Source of the DNA: Paenibacillus brevis
Lineage (GTDB): Bacteria > Bacillota > Bacilli > Paenibacillales > Paenibacillaceae
DNA length: 64,000 bases
Direction: 5' to 3'
Assembly (NCBI RefSeq): GCF_018919145.1
Contig: NZ_JAHLQJ010000022.1
Span: 1 to 64,000 of the forward strand
Both the position numbers and the translations under genes were made by a program. The notes under the pieces were generated by a model. The model did no database searches, was not told the origin of the DNA, and was given only the letters and a program-made list of their open reading frames with translations. Shown here piece after piece: positions 41,371 through 53,561 of this stretch (position 1 is the first letter of the stretch; the number at the start of each line of letters is the position of its first letter).

Positions 41371-41994
41371 ATGAAAGGTATCTTAGGGAAAAAACTTGGA
41401 ATGACTCAAGTGTTTACTCCGGAAGGGAACGTAGTTCCTGTAACGGTTATCGAAGCAAGTGGCAACGTAGTTCTTCAAAAGAAAGACCTGGAGAATGACG
41501 GCTACGAAGCGATCCAGCTCGGTTACTCCGATAAGAAGGAAGCAAGAGCTAACAAACCTGAAGTAGGCCATGCTAAAAAGGCTGGTGCTGCTCCTAAGCG
41601 CTACGTTCGCGAAGTTCGCGGTGTTGATCTGGCAGGATTCGAGGTTGGCCAAGAGGTCAAGGTCGATATTTTTGCAGAAGGCGAATTTGTTGACGTAACA
41701 GGTATTTCGAAGGGTAAAGGATTCCAAGGTAACATCAAGCGTTGGGGACAAAGCCGTGGCCCTATGTCACACGGTTCCCGTTATCATCGCAGACCGGGCT
41801 CCATGGGTTCGATTCAAGCGAACCGCGTTCCGAAGGGCAAGCACCTTCCAGGACACATGGGTAGTGAAACGGTTACGATTCAACACCTTGAAGTGGTGAA
41901 AGTCGATGTGGAACGTAATGTTCTGCTTGTAAAAGGCTCGATCCCAGGTCCTAAAAATAGCTTTGTAAAAGTAAGACAAACAATTAAGAAATAA
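41371..41994 (+). CDS. rplC: 50S ribosomal protein L3
   Basis: 207 residues, [20 protein letters not shown] at the start. The central extension [20 protein letters not shown] reaches the peptidyl transferase centre. AAAAGAGGTG precedes ATG 41371. Second gene of the S10 operon. Confidence 0.97.
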   Translation: MKGILGKKLGMTQVFTPEGNVVPVTVIEASGNVVLQKKDLENDGYEAIQLGYSDKKEARANKPEVGHAKKAGAAPKRYVREVRGVDLAGFEVGQEVKVDIFAEGEFVDVTGISKGKGFQGNIKRWGQSRGPMSHGSRYHRRPGSMGSIQANRVPKGKHLPGHMGSETVTIQHLEVVKVDVERNVLLVKGSIPGPKNSFVKVRQTIKK

Positions 41995-42020
41995 TTGACG
42001 AAAGAAAGGAGGAACAACAA

Positions 42021-42644
42021 ATGCCAAAAGTAGCACTATTTAATGTTAGTGGTAGCCAAGTTGGCGAAGTTGAGCTGAACGACGCGGTATTCGGTATCGA
42101 ACCTAATACTCATGTTCTTCATGAAGCAGTCGTTATGCAGCGCGCTTCCCTGCGTTTTGGTACCCATAAAGTAAAAGGACGCTCTGAAGTTCGTGGCGGC
42201 GGCCGTAAACCTTGGAAGCAAAAAGGTACGGGTCGTGCTCGTCAAGGCTCCATCCGCTCTCCACAATGGGTAGGCGGTGGTGTGGTATTCGGACCAACTC
42301 CACGCAGCTATTCCTACAAATTGCCGAAGAAAGTACGTCGTTTGGCGATTAAATCGGCTCTTTCCGCAAAAGTGATCGATCAGGACATCATCGTATTGGA
42401 TGCATTGACCCTGAGCGCTCCTAAGACGAAAGAATTCGCAGCGATTTTGAACAACCTGAAGGTTGATCGTAAAGCTCTCGTTGTAGCTCCTTCTTATGAT
42501 GATAACGTGGCGCTTTCCGCTCGTAACATTCCGGGTGTGAAATTCGTAGCGGCTGACGGCATTAATGTTCTTGATGTGCTCTCGCACGACAAGCTGATCA
42601 TTACGAAGGAAGCAGTTCAGAAGGTAGAGGAGGTGCTCGCGTAA
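42021..42644 (+). CDS. rplD: 50S ribosomal protein L4
   Basis: 207 residues. The exit-tunnel loop [19 protein letters not shown] is present; macrolide-resistance changes would lie here and none is evident. Stop overlaps the rplW ATG (TAATG). Confidence 0.97.
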   Translation: MPKVALFNVSGSQVGEVELNDAVFGIEPNTHVLHEAVVMQRASLRFGTHKVKGRSEVRGGGRKPWKQKGTGRARQGSIRSPQWVGGGVVFGPTPRSYSYKLPKKVRRLAIKSALSAKVIDQDIIVLDALTLSAPKTKEFAAILNNLKVDRKALVVAPSYDDNVALSARNIPGVKFVAADGINVLDVLSHDKLIITKEAVQKVEEVLA

Positions 42645-42934
42645 TGAAAGATCCTCGTGATATTATCAAGCGTCCGGTGATTACGGAACGTACGGCTGAC
42701 TACATGAACGATTTGAAATATGTGTTCGAAGTAGACATCAAAGCTAATAAGACCGAAATCAAGAAAGCTGTAGAAGCGATCTTTAATGTAAAAGTGAGCA
42801 ATGTAAATACCTTGCGTGTACCTGCCAAGCCTAAACGGTACGGACGTCACTTCGGATATACTCCGGAATGGAAGAAAGCGTTCGTTACTTTGGCGGAAGG
42901 CAGCAAGCCGCTTGAGTTTTTTGAATCGGTATAA
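42644..42934 (+). CDS. rplW: 50S ribosomal protein L23
   Basis: 96 residues. L23 sits at the tunnel exit and docks signal recognition particle and trigger factor. Reads [17 protein letters not shown]. Translationally coupled to rplD by a one-base overlap. Confidence 0.96.
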   Translation: MKDPRDIIKRPVITERTADYMNDLKYVFEVDIKANKTEIKKAVEAIFNVKVSNVNTLRVPAKPKRYGRHFGYTPEWKKAFVTLAEGSKPLEFFESV

Positions 42935-42962
42935 AAATCGTTAAAGTAAGGAGGGAAATCTA

Positions 42963-43793
42963 GTGCCTATCAAAAAGTTTAAACCGACATCTCCGGCAAG
43001 ACGCGGCATGTCCGTGTCCACATTCGAAGACATCACCACGGATCAACCGGAGAAATCTTTGCTGGCTCCGCTGAGCAAAACAGCTGGCCGCAACAACCAA
43101 GGTAAAATTACGGTTCGTCACCATGGCGGCGGACATAAGCGTAAATACCGTATCATCGACTTCAAACGGAACAAAGATGGAATTCCAGGCCGCGTTGCTA
43201 CGATCGAGTATGACCCGAACCGGACTTCCAATATCGCTTTGATCCACTATGCCGACGGTGAAAAACGTTACATCCTGGCGCCTAAGGGCTTGAAGGTTGG
43301 CGACGTAATCGAGTCTGGCGTGGGTTCCGACATCAAGATCGGTAACGCATTGCCGCTTGAAAATATTCCTGTAGGTACAGTTATCCACAACATCGAGTTG
43401 AAGCCTGGCAAGGGTGGACAGTTGGTTCGCGCAGCCGGCACAGAAGCTCAGTTGCTGGGTAAAGAAGAGAAATATGTAACGATCCGCCTTTCCTCTGGCG
43501 AAGTTCGTAAAGTCCTGAAAGTTTGCCGCGCTACCATCGGTGCTGTAGGCAACGGCGACCACGAGCTCATCAAGATTGGTAAAGCCGGACGTAACCGTTG
43601 GCTCGGACAACGTCCTGAAGTACGCGGTGTCGTCATGAACCCTAACGATCACCCTCACGGTGGTGGTGAAGGTCGCGCTCCGATCGGACGTAAATCTCCA
43701 TTGTCTCCTTGGGGCAAACCGACCCTTGGTTACAAGACTCGTAAAAAAGGTAAAGCATCCGATAAATATATCGTTCGCCGCCGCACGAAGTAA
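42963..43793 (+). CDS. rplB: 50S ribosomal protein L2
   Basis: 276 residues from GTG 42963 ([14 protein letters not shown]) after AAGGAGGG. The catalytic-centre region [16 protein letters not shown] with its conserved His is intact. A small hairpin ATCCGC/GCGGAT (43793-43809) overlaps the stop region. Confidence 0.97.
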   Translation: MPIKKFKPTSPARRGMSVSTFEDITTDQPEKSLLAPLSKTAGRNNQGKITVRHHGGGHKRKYRIIDFKRNKDGIPGRVATIEYDPNRTSNIALIHYADGEKRYILAPKGLKVGDVIESGVGSDIKIGNALPLENIPVGTVIHNIELKPGKGGQLVRAAGTEAQLLGKEEKYVTIRLSSGEVRKVLKVCRATIGAVGNGDHELIKIGKAGRNRWLGQRPEVRGVVMNPNDHPHGGGEGRAPIGRKSPLSPWGKPTLGYKTRKKGKASDKYIVRRRTK

Positions 43794-43869
43794 TCCGCGC
43801 TTAGCGGATCACTTCGCGGCAGTGGATGAACTAAGGATTCAAGCAGCGTAACGAAGGGAGGATAAAAAA

Positions 43870-44148
43870 ATGAGTCGCAGTCTTAAAAAAGGACCATTTA
43901 TCGATGGATACCTGCTCAAGAAAGTGGAAGAAGTGAACGCTTCGAACAAGAAGGTCGTGATCAAGACCTGGTCCCGTCGTTCCACCATCTTCCCGCAATT
44001 CATTGGCCATACGTTCGGTGTATATGACGGCCGCAAGCATGTTCCGGTTTATGTGACTGAGGATATGGTTGGACACAAGTTGGGTGAGTTCGCTCCAACA
44101 CGTACCTACAAAGGTCATACGGACGACGATAAGAAAACGAGACGCTAA
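43870..44148 (+). CDS. rpsS: 30S ribosomal protein S19
   Basis: 92 residues, [16 protein letters not shown]... and [16 protein letters not shown]. Forms the head-to-head bridge with S13. GAAGGGAGG before ATG 43870. Confidence 0.97.
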   Translation: MSRSLKKGPFIDGYLLKKVEEVNASNKKVVIKTWSRRSTIFPQFIGHTFGVYDGRKHVPVYVTEDMVGHKLGEFAPTRTYKGHTDDDKKTRR

Positions 44149-44185
44149 TAACGATAAGTTCTTCGTTTGAGAGGAGGTAACACAC

Positions 44186-44518
44186 ATGGAAGCTAAAGCA
44201 TCTGCAAATCAAGTGCGCATCGCCCCGCGTAAGGCTCAACTCGTTGTCGATTTAATCCGCGGTAAGCAAGTTGGCGACGCGATCGCGATTCTCCGCCATA
44301 CGCCAAAGGCGGCTTCCCCGATTGTGGAGAAGCTTTTGAACTCGGCGATTGCCAATGCTGAACATAACTATTCTATGGATGTAAATAAATTGGTTATTAC
44401 GCAAGCTTACGTAAACCAAGGTCCGACAATGAAGCGTTTCCGCCCTCGTGCAATGGGACGTGCAAGCCGGATCAACAAACGCACCAGCCACATTACTTTG
44501 GTGGTATCCGAAAAATAA
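44186..44518 (+). CDS. rplV: 50S ribosomal protein L22
   Basis: 110 residues. The tunnel hairpin [20 protein letters not shown] is complete with no insertion of the macrolide-resistance kind. GAGAGGAGG before ATG 44186. Confidence 0.97.
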   Translation: MEAKASANQVRIAPRKAQLVVDLIRGKQVGDAIAILRHTPKAASPIVEKLLNSAIANAEHNYSMDVNKLVITQAYVNQGPTMKRFRPRAMGRASRINKRTSHITLVVSEK

Positions 44519-44531
44519 GGAGGGAAAACGT

Positions 44532-45200
44532 GTGGGCCAAAAGGTAAATCCGGTCGGATTACGGGTAGGTATTATCCGTGATTGGGAATCGAAATGGTAC
44601 GCAGGCAAAGATTTTGGTGATCTTCTGCTTGAAGACGTGAAAATCCGTGAATACTTGAAAAATAAATTGAAAGACTCCGCTGTATCTCGTATTGAGATCG
44701 AGAGAGCAGCAAGTCGCGTGAACGTGACTATCCACACTGCAAAGCCGGGTATGGTAATCGGTAAAGGCGGTTCGGAAGTTGAAAACCTCCGCAATGAGAT
44801 CACTAAGATCGCTGGCGGCAAAAAAGTTCACATCAATATCTCTGAAATCAAACACCCTGATCTTGACGCGATTCTTGTCGCAGAAAGCATTGCACAACAA
44901 CTGGAACGTCGTGTTTCTTTCCGTCGTGCACTGAAACAAGCGATTCAAAGAACAATGCGTTCGGGAGCAAAAGGGATTAAGACAGCAGTCAGCGGTCGTC
45001 TCGGCGGTGCTGAAATTGCTCGTACAGAAGGCTACAGTGAAGGAACTGTTCCACTTCATACGCTCCGCGCCGACATTGATTACGGTACGGCAGAAGCTCA
45101 TACGACTTATGGACGTATCGGCGTAAAAGTATGGATCTATCGTGGAGAGGTTCTTCCTACGGCTAAGAAACAACAAGCTGTTCAGGAAGGAGGCAACTAA
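44532..45200 (+). CDS. rpsC: 30S ribosomal protein S3
   Basis: 222 residues from GTG 44532 (reads [18 protein letters not shown]). The frame is open to 44448 inside rplV, but TAAGGAGGG lies just before GTG 44532. The KH domain [15 protein letters not shown] is clear. Part of the mRNA entry site. Confidence 0.96.
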   Translation: MGQKVNPVGLRVGIIRDWESKWYAGKDFGDLLLEDVKIREYLKNKLKDSAVSRIEIERAASRVNVTIHTAKPGMVIGKGGSEVENLRNEITKIAGGKKVHINISEIKHPDLDAILVAESIAQQLERRVSFRRALKQAIQRTMRSGAKGIKTAVSGRLGGAEIARTEGYSEGTVPLHTLRADIDYGTAEAHTTYGRIGVKVWIYRGEVLPTAKKQQAVQEGGN

Positions 45201-45202
45201 TC

Positions 45203-45637
45203 ATGTTGGTACCTAAACGTGTAAAACACCGCAAGCAACAACGCGGTCATATGAAAGGCCAAGCTAAAGGCGGCACTGAATTGAACTTCGGTGAATACGG
45301 CTTGCAAGCTTTGGAACCTACTTGGATTACGAACCGTCAAATCGAAGCAGCGCGTATCGCGATGACTCGTTACATCAAGCGTGGCGGTAAAGTATGGATT
45401 AAGATTTTCCCTGACAAGCCGATTACTCAAAAGCCTCTTGAAGTCCGGATGGGTAGCGGTAAAGGTAACGTAGAAAAATGGGTCGCAGTTGTGAAGCCTG
45501 GTAAGATCATGTTCGAACTTGCCGGTGTATCGGAGGAAATCGCGCGTGAAGCTATGCGTCTTGCCGCCCACAAACTGCCGATCAAAACGAAGTTTGTGAA
45601 ACGTGAAGAATTGGGTGGTGAAGCAAATGAAAGCTAA
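45203..45637 (+). CDS. rplP: 50S ribosomal protein L16
   Basis: 144 residues, starting [15 protein letters not shown]. Conserved [29 protein letters not shown] inside the end of rpsC supports ATG 45203. Overlaps rpmC by 11 bases. Confidence 0.97.
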   Translation: MLVPKRVKHRKQQRGHMKGQAKGGTELNFGEYGLQALEPTWITNRQIEAARIAMTRYIKRGGKVWIKIFPDKPITQKPLEVRMGSGKGNVEKWVAVVKPGKIMFELAGVSEEIAREAMRLAAHKLPIKTKFVKREELGGEANES

Positions 45638-45827
45638 TGAACTTCGCAACTTAACCACTGCTGAGATTGAACAAAAAGTCGCAGGCTTTAAAGAAGAACT
45701 CTTTAACCTTCGTTTTCAATTGGCTACGGGCCAACTTGACAACCCGACTCGGATCCGCGATGTGCGTAAGGAAATAGCTCGTGCTAAAACCGTATTACGT
45801 GAAAGAGAACTTGGGATCATCAGTTAA
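45627..45827 (+). CDS. rpmC: 50S ribosomal protein L29
   Basis: 66 residues from ATG 45627 ([17 protein letters not shown]). An earlier in-frame ATG at 45603 lies in rplP without better context. The GGTGGTGAAG ahead of the start is the ribosome-binding site within rplP. Confidence 0.95.
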   Translation: MKANELRNLTTAEIEQKVAGFKEELFNLRFQLATGQLDNPTRIRDVRKEIARAKTVLRERELGIIS

Positions 45828-45879
45828 TTAATGCGCGCAGCGTGAAGCAAAGCGCCTAAGTCCAGGAAGGAGGCTAACC

Positions 45880-46146
45880 ATGAGCGAAGAGCGCAACAGC
45901 CGTAAAGTGCAAATTGGTAAAGTCGTCAGCGACAAGATGGATAAGACAATCGTCGTTGCTGTTGAAACCTATAAGAAGCATGATCTGTACCACAAACGCA
46001 TTAAGTATACGAAGAAATTCAAAGCGCATGATGAGAACAACACTGCGCAAATCGGTGATACTGTGAAGATTGCTGAGACTCGTCCTTTGTCTAAAGACAA
46101 GCGTTGGAGACTCGTTGAAATCGTTGAGAAGGCAGTAATCATCTAA
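45880..46146 (+). CDS. rpsQ: 30S ribosomal protein S17
   Basis: 88 residues, OB-fold primary rRNA-binding protein: [22 protein letters not shown] and the [19 protein letters not shown] motif. AGGAAGGAGG before ATG 45880. Confidence 0.96.
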   Translation: MSEERNSRKVQIGKVVSDKMDKTIVVAVETYKKHDLYHKRIKYTKKFKAHDENNTAQIGDTVKIAETRPLSKDKRWRLVEIVEKAVII

Positions 46147-46182
46147 TAGCAAGATAGCTTAGACTGAAAGGAGGAACTTTCC

Positions 46183-46551
46183 ATGATTCAACCATTTACA
46201 CGTTTGCAAGTTGCAGACAACTCCGGCGCGAAGGAATTGATGTGTATTCGTGTTCTGGGCGGTACGGGTCGTCGCACGGCTCAAATCGGTGACCTGATCG
46301 TATGCTCTGTGAAACAAGCAACACCAGGGGGCGTTGTCAAAAAAGGTGATGTGGTCAAAGCGGTTGTCGTTCGCACAAAGCGTTCGGTTCGCCGTAAAGA
46401 CGGTTCTTACATTGCATTTGATGAGAACGCAGCGGTTGTAGTGAAAGAAGACAAGAGCCCTCGCGGTACTCGTATTTTCGGACCTGTTGCTCGTGAACTG
46501 CGCGACAGAGATTTCATGAAAATCGTTTCCTTGGCTCCGGAAGTTATCTAA
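46183..46551 (+). CDS. rplN: 50S ribosomal protein L14
   Basis: 122 residues. [18 protein letters not shown] and [20 protein letters not shown] are diagnostic. AAAGGAGG before ATG 46183. L14 also binds the silencing factor RsfS. Confidence 0.97.
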   Translation: MIQPFTRLQVADNSGAKELMCIRVLGGTGRRTAQIGDLIVCSVKQATPGGVVKKGDVVKAVVVRTKRSVRRKDGSYIAFDENAAVVVKEDKSPRGTRIFGPVARELRDRDFMKIVSLAPEVI

Positions 46552-46609
46552 TACGCCCCAGCGTAAGGGGATTGTTTAATAAGCCGACGAAACAGGAGGT
46601 GTAAGTGAA

Positions 46610-46963
46610 ATGCCAAGATTGAAAAAAGTTCTGGAATCCCACAACAACAAGCTGCATGTCAAGAAGGACGATAACGTTATCGTGATCTCCGGTAAGGACA
46701 AAGGCAAGAAGGGCCGCGTTATCGCTGCTTATCCACGTGAAAATCGTGTGCTGGTTGAAGGTGTGAACATGGTGAAAAAACACCAGAAGCCGAACCAACT
46801 CAACCCGCAAGGCGGCATCATCGAAAAGGAAGCTCCGATTCACGTATCGAACGTTATGCACGTTGATCCTAAGAGCGGAAAAGTAACCCGTATCGGTTAC
46901 AAGGTATTGGACAACGGCAAGAAAGTTCGTGTTGCGAAGAGATCCGGAGAAGTGATCGATTAA
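46610..46963 (+). CDS. rplX: 50S ribosomal protein L24
   Basis: 117 residues with an N-terminal KOW motif ([20 protein letters not shown]). It is slightly longer than the 103-105 residues common in the family. The extra residues are at the N-terminus ([16 protein letters not shown]). ACAGGAGGTG precedes ATG 46610. Confidence 0.96.
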   Translation: MPRLKKVLESHNNKLHVKKDDNVIVISGKDKGKKGRVIAAYPRENRVLVEGVNMVKKHQKPNQLNPQGGIIEKEAPIHVSNVMHVDPKSGKVTRIGYKVLDNGKKVRVAKRSGEVID

Positions 46964-46996
46964 TCCAGGAACGAGAAGAAAGGAGGTCCATGATTC

Positions 46997-47536
46997 ATGG
47001 CAAGATTGAAAGAACGTTTTTTGAACGAAGTTACACCTGCTTTGATTCAAAAATTCAACTATACAACTGTAATGCAAGTGCCTAAAGTCGAGAAGGTTGT
47101 TATCAACATGGGTGTTGGCGATGCTGTTGCCAACTCGAAGGTACTTGATTCCGCTGTGAACGACATGCAGCTGATTTCTGGTCAAAAGCCGGTTATCACT
47201 CGTGCGAAGAAGTCGATCGCAGGCTTCAAGCTTCGTGAGAATATGCCAATTGGCGTGAAAGTAACATTGCGCGGTGAGCGTATGTATTACTTCCTCGACA
47301 AGTTGTTCAATGTAACGCTTCCACGCGTTCGTGACTTCCAAGGCGTATCGACGAAAGCATTTGACGGCCGCGGCAACTATACACTCGGTTTGAAGGAACA
47401 ATTGATCTTCCCGGAAATCGAGTATGACAAGGTTGATAAAGTGCGCGGTATGGATATCGTTATCGTAACTACGGCTAAAACCGATGAAGAATCCCGCGAA
47501 CTGCTGAGCGGACTCGGAATGCCTTTTGCGAAATAA
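46997..47536 (+). CDS. rplE: 50S ribosomal protein L5
   Basis: 179 residues. L5 binds 5S rRNA and contacts P-site t[23 protein letters not shown] and [10 protein letters not shown] present. AAAGGAGG before ATG 46997; the 46990 ATG is out of frame. Confidence 0.97.
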   Translation: MARLKERFLNEVTPALIQKFNYTTVMQVPKVEKVVINMGVGDAVANSKVLDSAVNDMQLISGQKPVITRAKKSIAGFKLRENMPIGVKVTLRGERMYYFLDKLFNVTLPRVRDFQGVSTKAFDGRGNYTLGLKEQLIFPEIEYDKVDKVRGMDIVIVTTAKTDEESRELLSGLGMPFAK

Positions 47537-47579
47537 GCATCATTTTTTCTCCGATACTATTTAGGAGGTGTCAGGCTAA

Positions 47580-47765
47580 GTGGCAAAAACTTCGATGAAA
47601 GTTAAACAGCAACGCACTCCGAAATTCAAAGTACGGGCTTACACCCGTTGCGAGCGTTGCGGTCGTCCACATTCGGTATTGCAAAAGTACAAAATTTGCA
47701 GAATTTGTTTCCGTGAATTAGCTTATAAAGGCCAGATTCCTGGCGTGAAAAAAGCAAGCTGGTAA
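47580..47765 (+). CDS. rpsZ: 30S ribosomal protein S14, zinc-binding type
   Basis: 61 residues from GTG 47580 ([15 protein letters not shown]). Zinc ligands in [20 protein letters not shown]: Cys24, Cys27, Cys40 and Cys43. This is the short, zinc-dependent paralogue. TAGGAGGTG upstream. Confidence 0.95.
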   Translation: MAKTSMKVKQQRTPKFKVRAYTRCERCGRPHSVLQKYKICRICFRELAYKGQIPGVKKASW

Positions 47766-47796
47766 TCCATCAACAACGGGAAGGAGGTTTACACTA

Positions 47797-48195
47797 ATGA
47801 CTATGTCTGATCCTATTGCAGATATGCTTACTCGTATTCGTAACGCGAACACGGTTCGCCACGAAACAGTAGAACTGCCTGCATCCACGATTAAGAAGCA
47901 AATCGCTGAAATCCTGAAGCGTGAAGGTTTCATTCGCGACGCAGAATATATCGATGACAACAAACAAGGGTTGATTCGTATTTTCCTGAAATACGGCCCG
48001 AACAATGAGCGCGTTATTACTGGACTTAAGAGAATCAGTAAGCCTGGCCTTCGCGTGTATACGAAGAGCAACGAAGTTCCTCGTGTACTCGGCGGTTTGG
48101 GAATCGCGATTGTCTCCACGTCCAAGGGAGTTATGACGGACAAGGAAGCTCGTCAGGCGAAAGCTGGCGGCGAAGTTGTCTGCTACGTTTGGTAA
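47797..48195 (+). CDS. rpsH: 30S ribosomal protein S8
   Basis: 132 residues, [21 protein letters not shown] 47797 has GGAAGGAGG upstream; ATG 47803 is also possible. S8 is the usual translational repressor of the spc operon; the site was not sought in detail. Confidence 0.96.
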   Translation: MTMSDPIADMLTRIRNANTVRHETVELPASTIKKQIAEILKREGFIRDAEYIDDNKQGLIRIFLKYGPNNERVITGLKRISKPGLRVYTKSNEVPRVLGGLGIAIVSTSKGVMTDKEARQAKAGGEVVCYVW

Positions 48196-48225
48196 TTAAC
48201 GTCACAAAACAAGGAGGTGCAGCAA

Positions 48226-48768
48226 ATGTCTCGTATTGGTCGCAAACCAATTACAGTACCAAGTGGTGTGGATATCACACTTAATAATAGTCTCATTACG
48301 GTAAAAGGCCCTAAAGGCACTTTGACCCGTGAGCTTCACAAGGACATGAAGGTTTCGGTTGAAGATAACCAAATCCTTGTCGAGCGTCCTTCCGACAACA
48401 AATTACATCGTTCCCTGCACGGTACAACCCGTAGCGTAGTGAACAACATGGTGAGCGGAGTAACCGAAGGTTTCACCAAAACTCTCGAGCTTGTTGGTGT
48501 CGGTTACCGTGCCAGCAAATCCGGTGAGAAACTGGTTCTGAACGTAGGCTACTCTCATCCGGTTGAAATCACGCCGGAAGCTGGGATTACGTTTGAAGTT
48601 CCAACGAACACGAAGATCATCGTGAGCGGAATCAATAAAGAGCGCGTAGGCGAGTATGCTGCGAATATCCGTGCTGTCCGTGCACCTGAACCTTATAAAG
48701 GCAAAGGGATTAAGTACGAAGGCGAACGTATCATTCGTAAAGAAGGTAAAGCTGGTAAGAAGAAATAA
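48226..48768 (+). CDS. rplF: 50S ribosomal protein L6
   Basis: 180 residues from ATG 48226 ([17 protein letters not shown]). GTG 48217 is in frame but lies in the AAGGAGGTG Shine-Dalgarno. Two L6 repeats. C-terminal [21 protein letters not shown] is diagnostic. Confidence 0.96.
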   Translation: MSRIGRKPITVPSGVDITLNNSLITVKGPKGTLTRELHKDMKVSVEDNQILVERPSDNKLHRSLHGTTRSVVNNMVSGVTEGFTKTLELVGVGYRASKSGEKLVLNVGYSHPVEITPEAGITFEVPTNTKIIVSGINKERVGEYAANIRAVRAPEPYKGKGIKYEGERIIRKEGKAGKKK

Positions 48769-48850
48769 GCCTTATAATCGAAGGCTGCTTCTTCTTGCTT
48801 CTTGACTTGTACGGCCGCGCATGGCGTGAAGGTAAACCGAAGGGAGTGAA

Positions 48851-49228
48851 ATGGAAGTCATGATTACAAAAGGCGATAAGAACAAAGCACGTCTGAAAAG
48901 ACATTTGCGTGTACGTAAGAAAATCCAAGGAACGGCTGAGCGTCCTAGATTGAACGTATACCGTTCTTCCAAACATATCTATGCTCAATTGATCGATGAT
49001 GTAGCAGGTGTAACCCTGGTATCCGCTTCGACAGTTGACAAGGAAATCAGCAGCGAAATCAACAATGGCGGCAATGTCGAATCCGCACGTAAAGTCGGAG
49101 AACTGGTTGCTAAGCGCGCTACCGAAAAGGGCGTGAAGGTTGTTGTTTTTGACCGCGGAGGATACTTGTACCATGGACGGATTCAAGCATTGGCTGATGC
49201 AGCTCGCGAAGCAGGTCTTGAATTCTAA
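48851..49228 (+). CDS. rplR: 50S ribosomal protein L18
   Basis: 125 residues from ATG 48851; ATG 48860 ([15 protein letters not shown]) would match relatives at 122 residues. GGGAG at 48842-48846 does not clearly decide between them. L18 binds 5S rRNA. C-terminal [25 protein letters not shown] is diagnostic. Confidence 0.94.
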   Translation: MEVMITKGDKNKARLKRHLRVRKKIQGTAERPRLNVYRSSKHIYAQLIDDVAGVTLVSASTVDKEISSEINNGGNVESARKVGELVAKRATEKGVKVVVFDRGGYLYHGRIQALADAAREAGLEF

Positions 49229-49255
49229 TATTATTTTAAAAAGGAGGTTAACGAC

Positions 49256-49753
49256 TTGCGTGTAGATCCTAACACTTTAGAACTGACAGAAAGAGTTGTA
49301 AATATTAACCGCGTAGCTAAAGTAGTAAAAGGCGGACGTCGTTTCAGCTTCAGCGCACTTGTTGTTGTCGGTGACGGCAAAGGCTGGGTTGGCGCTGGTA
49401 TCGGTAAAGCTGGCGAAGTTCCTGATGCGATCCGTAAAGGAATTGAAGATGCCAAGAAGAATCTTGTGCATGTTCCGCTTGTAGGAACAACTATTCCTCA
49501 CCTTGTTACCGGACATTTCGGTGCAGGCCGCGTGCTGTTGAAGCCGGCTTCCGAAGGTACCGGAGTTATCGCAGGCGGTCCTGTTCGTGCAGTACTTGAG
49601 CTGGCAGGCGTAGGCGACATTTTAACTAAATCACTGGGTTCTTCGAATTCCATCAACATGGTCAATGCAACTTTGGAGGGCTTGTCCCGTCTGAAGCGTG
49701 CTGAGGATGTTGCGAAATTGCGCGGTAAAACCGTCGAAGAACTTCTCGGTTAA
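49256..49753 (+). CDS. rpsE: 30S ribosomal protein S5
   Basis: 165 residues from TTG 49256 ([17 protein letters not shown]), eight bases after AAGGAGG. The spectinomycin-site loop [20 protein letters not shown] is wild type. No other start codon fits the Shine-Dalgarno. Confidence 0.95.
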   Translation: MRVDPNTLELTERVVNINRVAKVVKGGRRFSFSALVVVGDGKGWVGAGIGKAGEVPDAIRKGIEDAKKNLVHVPLVGTTIPHLVTGHFGAGRVLLKPASEGTGVIAGGPVRAVLELAGVGDILTKSLGSSNSINMVNATLEGLSRLKRAEDVAKLRGKTVEELLG

Positions 49754-49765
49754 GGAGGGAATCTC

Positions 49766-49951
49766 ATGGCTAAACTGCAAATTACCCTCGTACGTAGTTT
49801 GATCGGTCGTCCGGAGAACCAACGTACTACCGTGAAAACTTTGGGACTTCGCAAAATCAACCAGTCCGTGGTTCACAACGATAATCCAGCCATCCGTGGC
49901 ATGGTTAATCAAGTAAGCCACCTGGTTTCTGTTCAAGAAATCACTGAATAG
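49766..49951 (+). CDS. rpmD: 50S ribosomal protein L30
   Basis: 61 residues, [27 protein letters not shown] overlaps the end of rpsE. Standard spc operon position. Confidence 0.96.
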   Translation: MAKLQITLVRSLIGRPENQRTTVKTLGLRKINQSVVHNDNPAIRGMVNQVSHLVSVQEITE

Positions 49952-50001
49952 TCACTGTACTACTCAGTGAATCAACATCTAATAAGGAGGTGCAACGAAC
50001 G

Positions 50002-50442
50002 ATGAAGTTACATGAGCTCTCCCCAGCTGCAGGTTCCCGTCATGAGCGTAAGCGTGTTGGACGCGGTACCGGTAGCGGCATGGGTAAAACATCTACACGT
50101 GGCCATAAAGGTCAAAATGCTCGTTCCGGCGGTGGTGTACGTCCGGGCTTCGAAGGCGGACAAAACCCGTTGTATCGTCGCTTGCCAAAACGTGGATTTA
50201 ACAATCCTACGCGGAAAGAGTACGCGATTGTGAACATCGAAGAACTTAACAACTTTGCTGCGGGTACGGAAGTAACTCCTGAACTGTTGTCTGAACAAGG
50301 AATCGTGAAGAACGCGCTGAGCGGAATCAAGATCCTTGGCAATGGCGAAGTAACTGTCAAGCTGACAGTTAAAGCGAATAAGTTCTCTCAATCTGCGGTA
50401 GAGAAAATCGAGGCTGCCGGCGGTAAAACCGAGGTGATCTAA
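50002..50442 (+). CDS. rplO: 50S ribosomal protein L15
   Basis: 146 residues from ATG 50002 ([20 protein letters not shown]). GTG 49990 is in frame but lies in the AAGGAGGTG. Gly/Arg-rich N-terminal extension typical of L15. Stop overlaps the secY start by one base. Confidence 0.96.
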   Translation: MKLHELSPAAGSRHERKRVGRGTGSGMGKTSTRGHKGQNARSGGGVRPGFEGGQNPLYRRLPKRGFNNPTRKEYAIVNIEELNNFAAGTEVTPELLSEQGIVKNALSGIKILGNGEVTVKLTVKANKFSQSAVEKIEAAGGKTEVI

Positions 50443-51743
50443 TGTTTAAAACATTGAAGAACATTTGGCACGTTCAGGATCTCCGTAACCGGATCCTATT
50501 CACCCTGTTCGTATTCATTATTTTCCGGATCGGTTCCTTTGTTCCGGTTCCTGGTGTGGATGCTTCCGTATTTCAAAATACCGGCAATGCCGGTGCAGAA
50601 AACCTGTTAGGACTCCTGAACACATTCTCGGGCGGCGCTCTAAAGAACTTCTCGATTTTTGCCCTCGGGATTATGCCGTACATTACGGCTTCCATCATTG
50701 TTCAGCTCCTCTCCATGGACGTTATTCCGAAATTTGCGGAATGGGCGAAGCAAGGAGAGCACGGCAAGAAGAAAATGGCTCAGGTTACTCGTTACGGTAC
50801 GGTTGTTCTCGCGTTGATTCAAGCGTTTGCCACTTCGGTCGGCTTTAACCGTATGTACAACATCGAGATGGTACCTAATGCTACCTTTGCTGATTATCTT
50901 GTGATTGCCATTGTACTGACGGCAGGTACGTCCTTCCTGATGTGGCTTGGCGAGCAGATTACCGAGAAGGGAATCGGCAACGGGATTTCGTTGATTATCT
51001 TCGCCGGGATCGTAGCCGCTATTCCTCACCACATTGAGTCGATTGCAAAATCGGAGTTCATCGTTGAGGGTCAAACCTTCATGAATGTGGTTAAATCGAT
51101 CGGTATTCTTCTTGTTTGTGTGTTGATCGTAATCGGCGTTATTTACATTCAACAAGCGATTCGGAAAATTCCGGTACAATATGCTAAACGTGTTGTAGGT
51201 AACAAAATGTATGGCGGCCAGAATACGCACATTCCGCTGAAGATCAACGCAGCGGGCGTTATTCCGGTAATCTTCGCTGTATCCCTGTTGCAATTCCCGG
51301 TTGTGATCGCCAACTTCTGGTCGACGCATAGTTGGGCGAAGTGGATTATGGCCAATCTGTCCACCAGTCACCCGCTTGGGATGGTTCTCTATGTTGTCAT
51401 GATCATCGGCTTCACATTCTTCTATACTTTTGTACAGATGAATCCGCAGCAGATGGCTGAGAACATGAAGAAGAACGGTGGATATATTCCGGGAATCCGT
51501 CCTGGTAAAACAACCGAGGTATACCTGACCAAGGTATTGACTCGTTTGACAATGACAGGCGCGTTGTTCCTTGCGGCGATCTCCGTACTTCCTGTAGGCT
51601 TGGGAGCTTTGGCTAACCTGCCTCAAAGTGTACAGATCGGCGGTACTTCGATCCTGATCGTTATCGGGGTTGCACTTGATACGATGAAGACGATCGAAAG
51701 CCAGTTGATCAAACGTCACTACAAAGGCTTTATTAATAAGTAA
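50442..51743 (+). CDS. secY: Preprotein translocase subunit SecY
   Basis: 433 residues, ten membrane helices, the core of the protein-conducting channel with SecE (15880). The plug/first-helix region RIGSFVPVPGVD and the cytosolic loop YVPGIRPGKTTEVYL-type sequence (GYIPGIRPGKTTEVYLTKVL) are present. GAGGTGA inside rplO is the ribosome-binding site. Confidence 0.97.
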   Translation: MFKTLKNIWHVQDLRNRILFTLFVFIIFRIGSFVPVPGVDASVFQNTGNAGAENLLGLLNTFSGGALKNFSIFALGIMPYITASIIVQLLSMDVIPKFAEWAKQGEHGKKKMAQVTRYGTVVLALIQAFATSVGFNRMYNIEMVPNATFADYLVIAIVLTAGTSFLMWLGEQITEKGIGNGISLIIFAGIVAAIPHHIESIAKSEFIVEGQTFMNVVKSIGILLVCVLIVIGVIYIQQAIRKIPVQYAKRVVGNKMYGGQNTHIPLKINAAGVIPVIFAVSLLQFPVVIANFWSTHSWAKWIMANLSTSHPLGMVLYVVMIIGFTFFYTFVQMNPQQMAENMKKNGGYIPGIRPGKTTEVYLTKVLTRLTMTGALFLAAISVLPVGLGALANLPQSVQIGGTSILIVIGVALDTMKTIESQLIKRHYKGFINK

Positions 51744-51746
51744 GCG

Positions 51747-52483
<737 letters not shown>

Positions 52484-52488
52484 GTGTA

Positions 52489-53241
52489 ATGATCATTTGT
52501 AAATCCGAAACGGAACTGGGCTTTATGCGCGAAGCGGGACGAATTGTAGCGGAAACGCACAGACTGATTGCTAAGTCGATTGAGCCGGGAATTACGACGG
52601 GGGAACTCGATCAGATCGCCGATAAATTCATTCGCAGTCAACATGCGGTGCCTTCTTTCAAGGGATATAACGGTTTTCCTTCTAGCATCTGTGCTTCAGT
52701 CAATGAAGAATTGGTACACGGTTTTCCCGGCAAACGCAAATTGAACGAAGGCGACATCATCACGCTTGATATCGGTGCAGAATTCCGTGGCTTCCATGGA
52801 GATTCGGCATGGACCTATCCGGTAGGTCAAATATCTGAAGAAGCCCAGCGGCTTCTGGATGTGACTGAAGGTTCCCTGTATGCCGGCCTGGCACTGGTCA
52901 AACCTGATGTACGCTTGTACACTATTTCGCATGCGATCCAGCAGTTCATTGAGGATGCGGGATTCTCCGTCGTGCGTGAATATGTCGGTCATGGTATCGG
53001 CAAGGATCTGCATGAGGAGCCGCAAATTCCGAACTACGGAAGTCCGGATCGGGGGCCACGGCTTAAGCCTGGCATGGTACTGGCAATCGAGCCGATGGTT
53101 AACGCCGGTAAACGGTACGTAAGAACGTTGGAAGATAATTGGACTGTGGTGACGGTTGACGGATCACTGTGCGCTCATTTCGAGCATACAGTAGCAGTTA
53201 CGCCGGATGGTCTTGAGATTTTCACTAAACTGGATGCGTAG
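52489..53241 (+). CDS. map: Methionine aminopeptidase type I
   Basis: 250 residues. Metal ligands Asp94, Asp105, His168, Glu201 and Glu232 and the substrate His77 are all present. Removes the N-terminal Met from nascent proteins. Starts five bases after adk; AGGTTAGGTG is the ribosome-binding site. Confidence 0.97.
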   Translation: MIICKSETELGFMREAGRIVAETHRLIAKSIEPGITTGELDQIADKFIRSQHAVPSFKGYNGFPSSICASVNEELVHGFPGKRKLNEGDIITLDIGAEFRGFHGDSAWTYPVGQISEEAQRLLDVTEGSLYAGLALVKPDVRLYTISHAIQQFIEDAGFSVVREYVGHGIGKDLHEEPQIPNYGSPDRGPRLKPGMVLAIEPMVNAGKRYVRTLEDNWTVVTVDGSLCAHFEHTVAVTPDGLEIFTKLDA

Positions 53242-53244
53242 GTG

Positions 53245-53559
53245 ATGAGCTTGAAGCACAGCACAGAGGCGCAGATCGGTCAATTGGTGAAAGCTTTGAA
53301 GGGCAGAGATGCTGAAGCGGTTTATGTGATTGTCGGAATTGTGGATGAGAAATTCGTCCTCATTGCAGACGGAGACAAACGCAAATTCGATCAACCGAAA
53401 CGTAAAAACATTCAGCACCTTAACCTCCAGCCGATGATCAGCAGCGAAGTTGTTCATAGTTTGCAAGAGAGCGGCAGAGTGACAAATGCCAAGCTGCGTT
53501 ACGCGGTTCAAGCATTTCGTCAGGCTGAGGGCTCCAATGCCGAAGAGAAAGGGGAATGA
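53245..53559 (+). CDS. KOW-domain RNA-binding protein (L14e-like)
   Basis: About 104 residues. Start uncertain: GTG 53242 abuts the map stop, ATG 53245 gives MSLKHS, TTG 53251 is also possible. N-terminal KOW-like beta-barrel ([35 protein letters not shown]) followed by a basic stretch ([11 protein letters not shown]) and a helical tail. Related small proteins sit between map and infA in many Bacillales. Probably ribosome or RNA associated; function not established. The stop overlaps the ATG at 53556. Confidence 0.8.
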   Translation: MSLKHSTEAQIGQLVKALKGRDAEAVYVIVGIVDEKFVLIADGDKRKFDQPKRKNIQHLNLQPMISSEVVHSLQESGRVTNAKLRYAVQAFRQAEGSNAEEKGE

Positions 53560-53561
53560 CA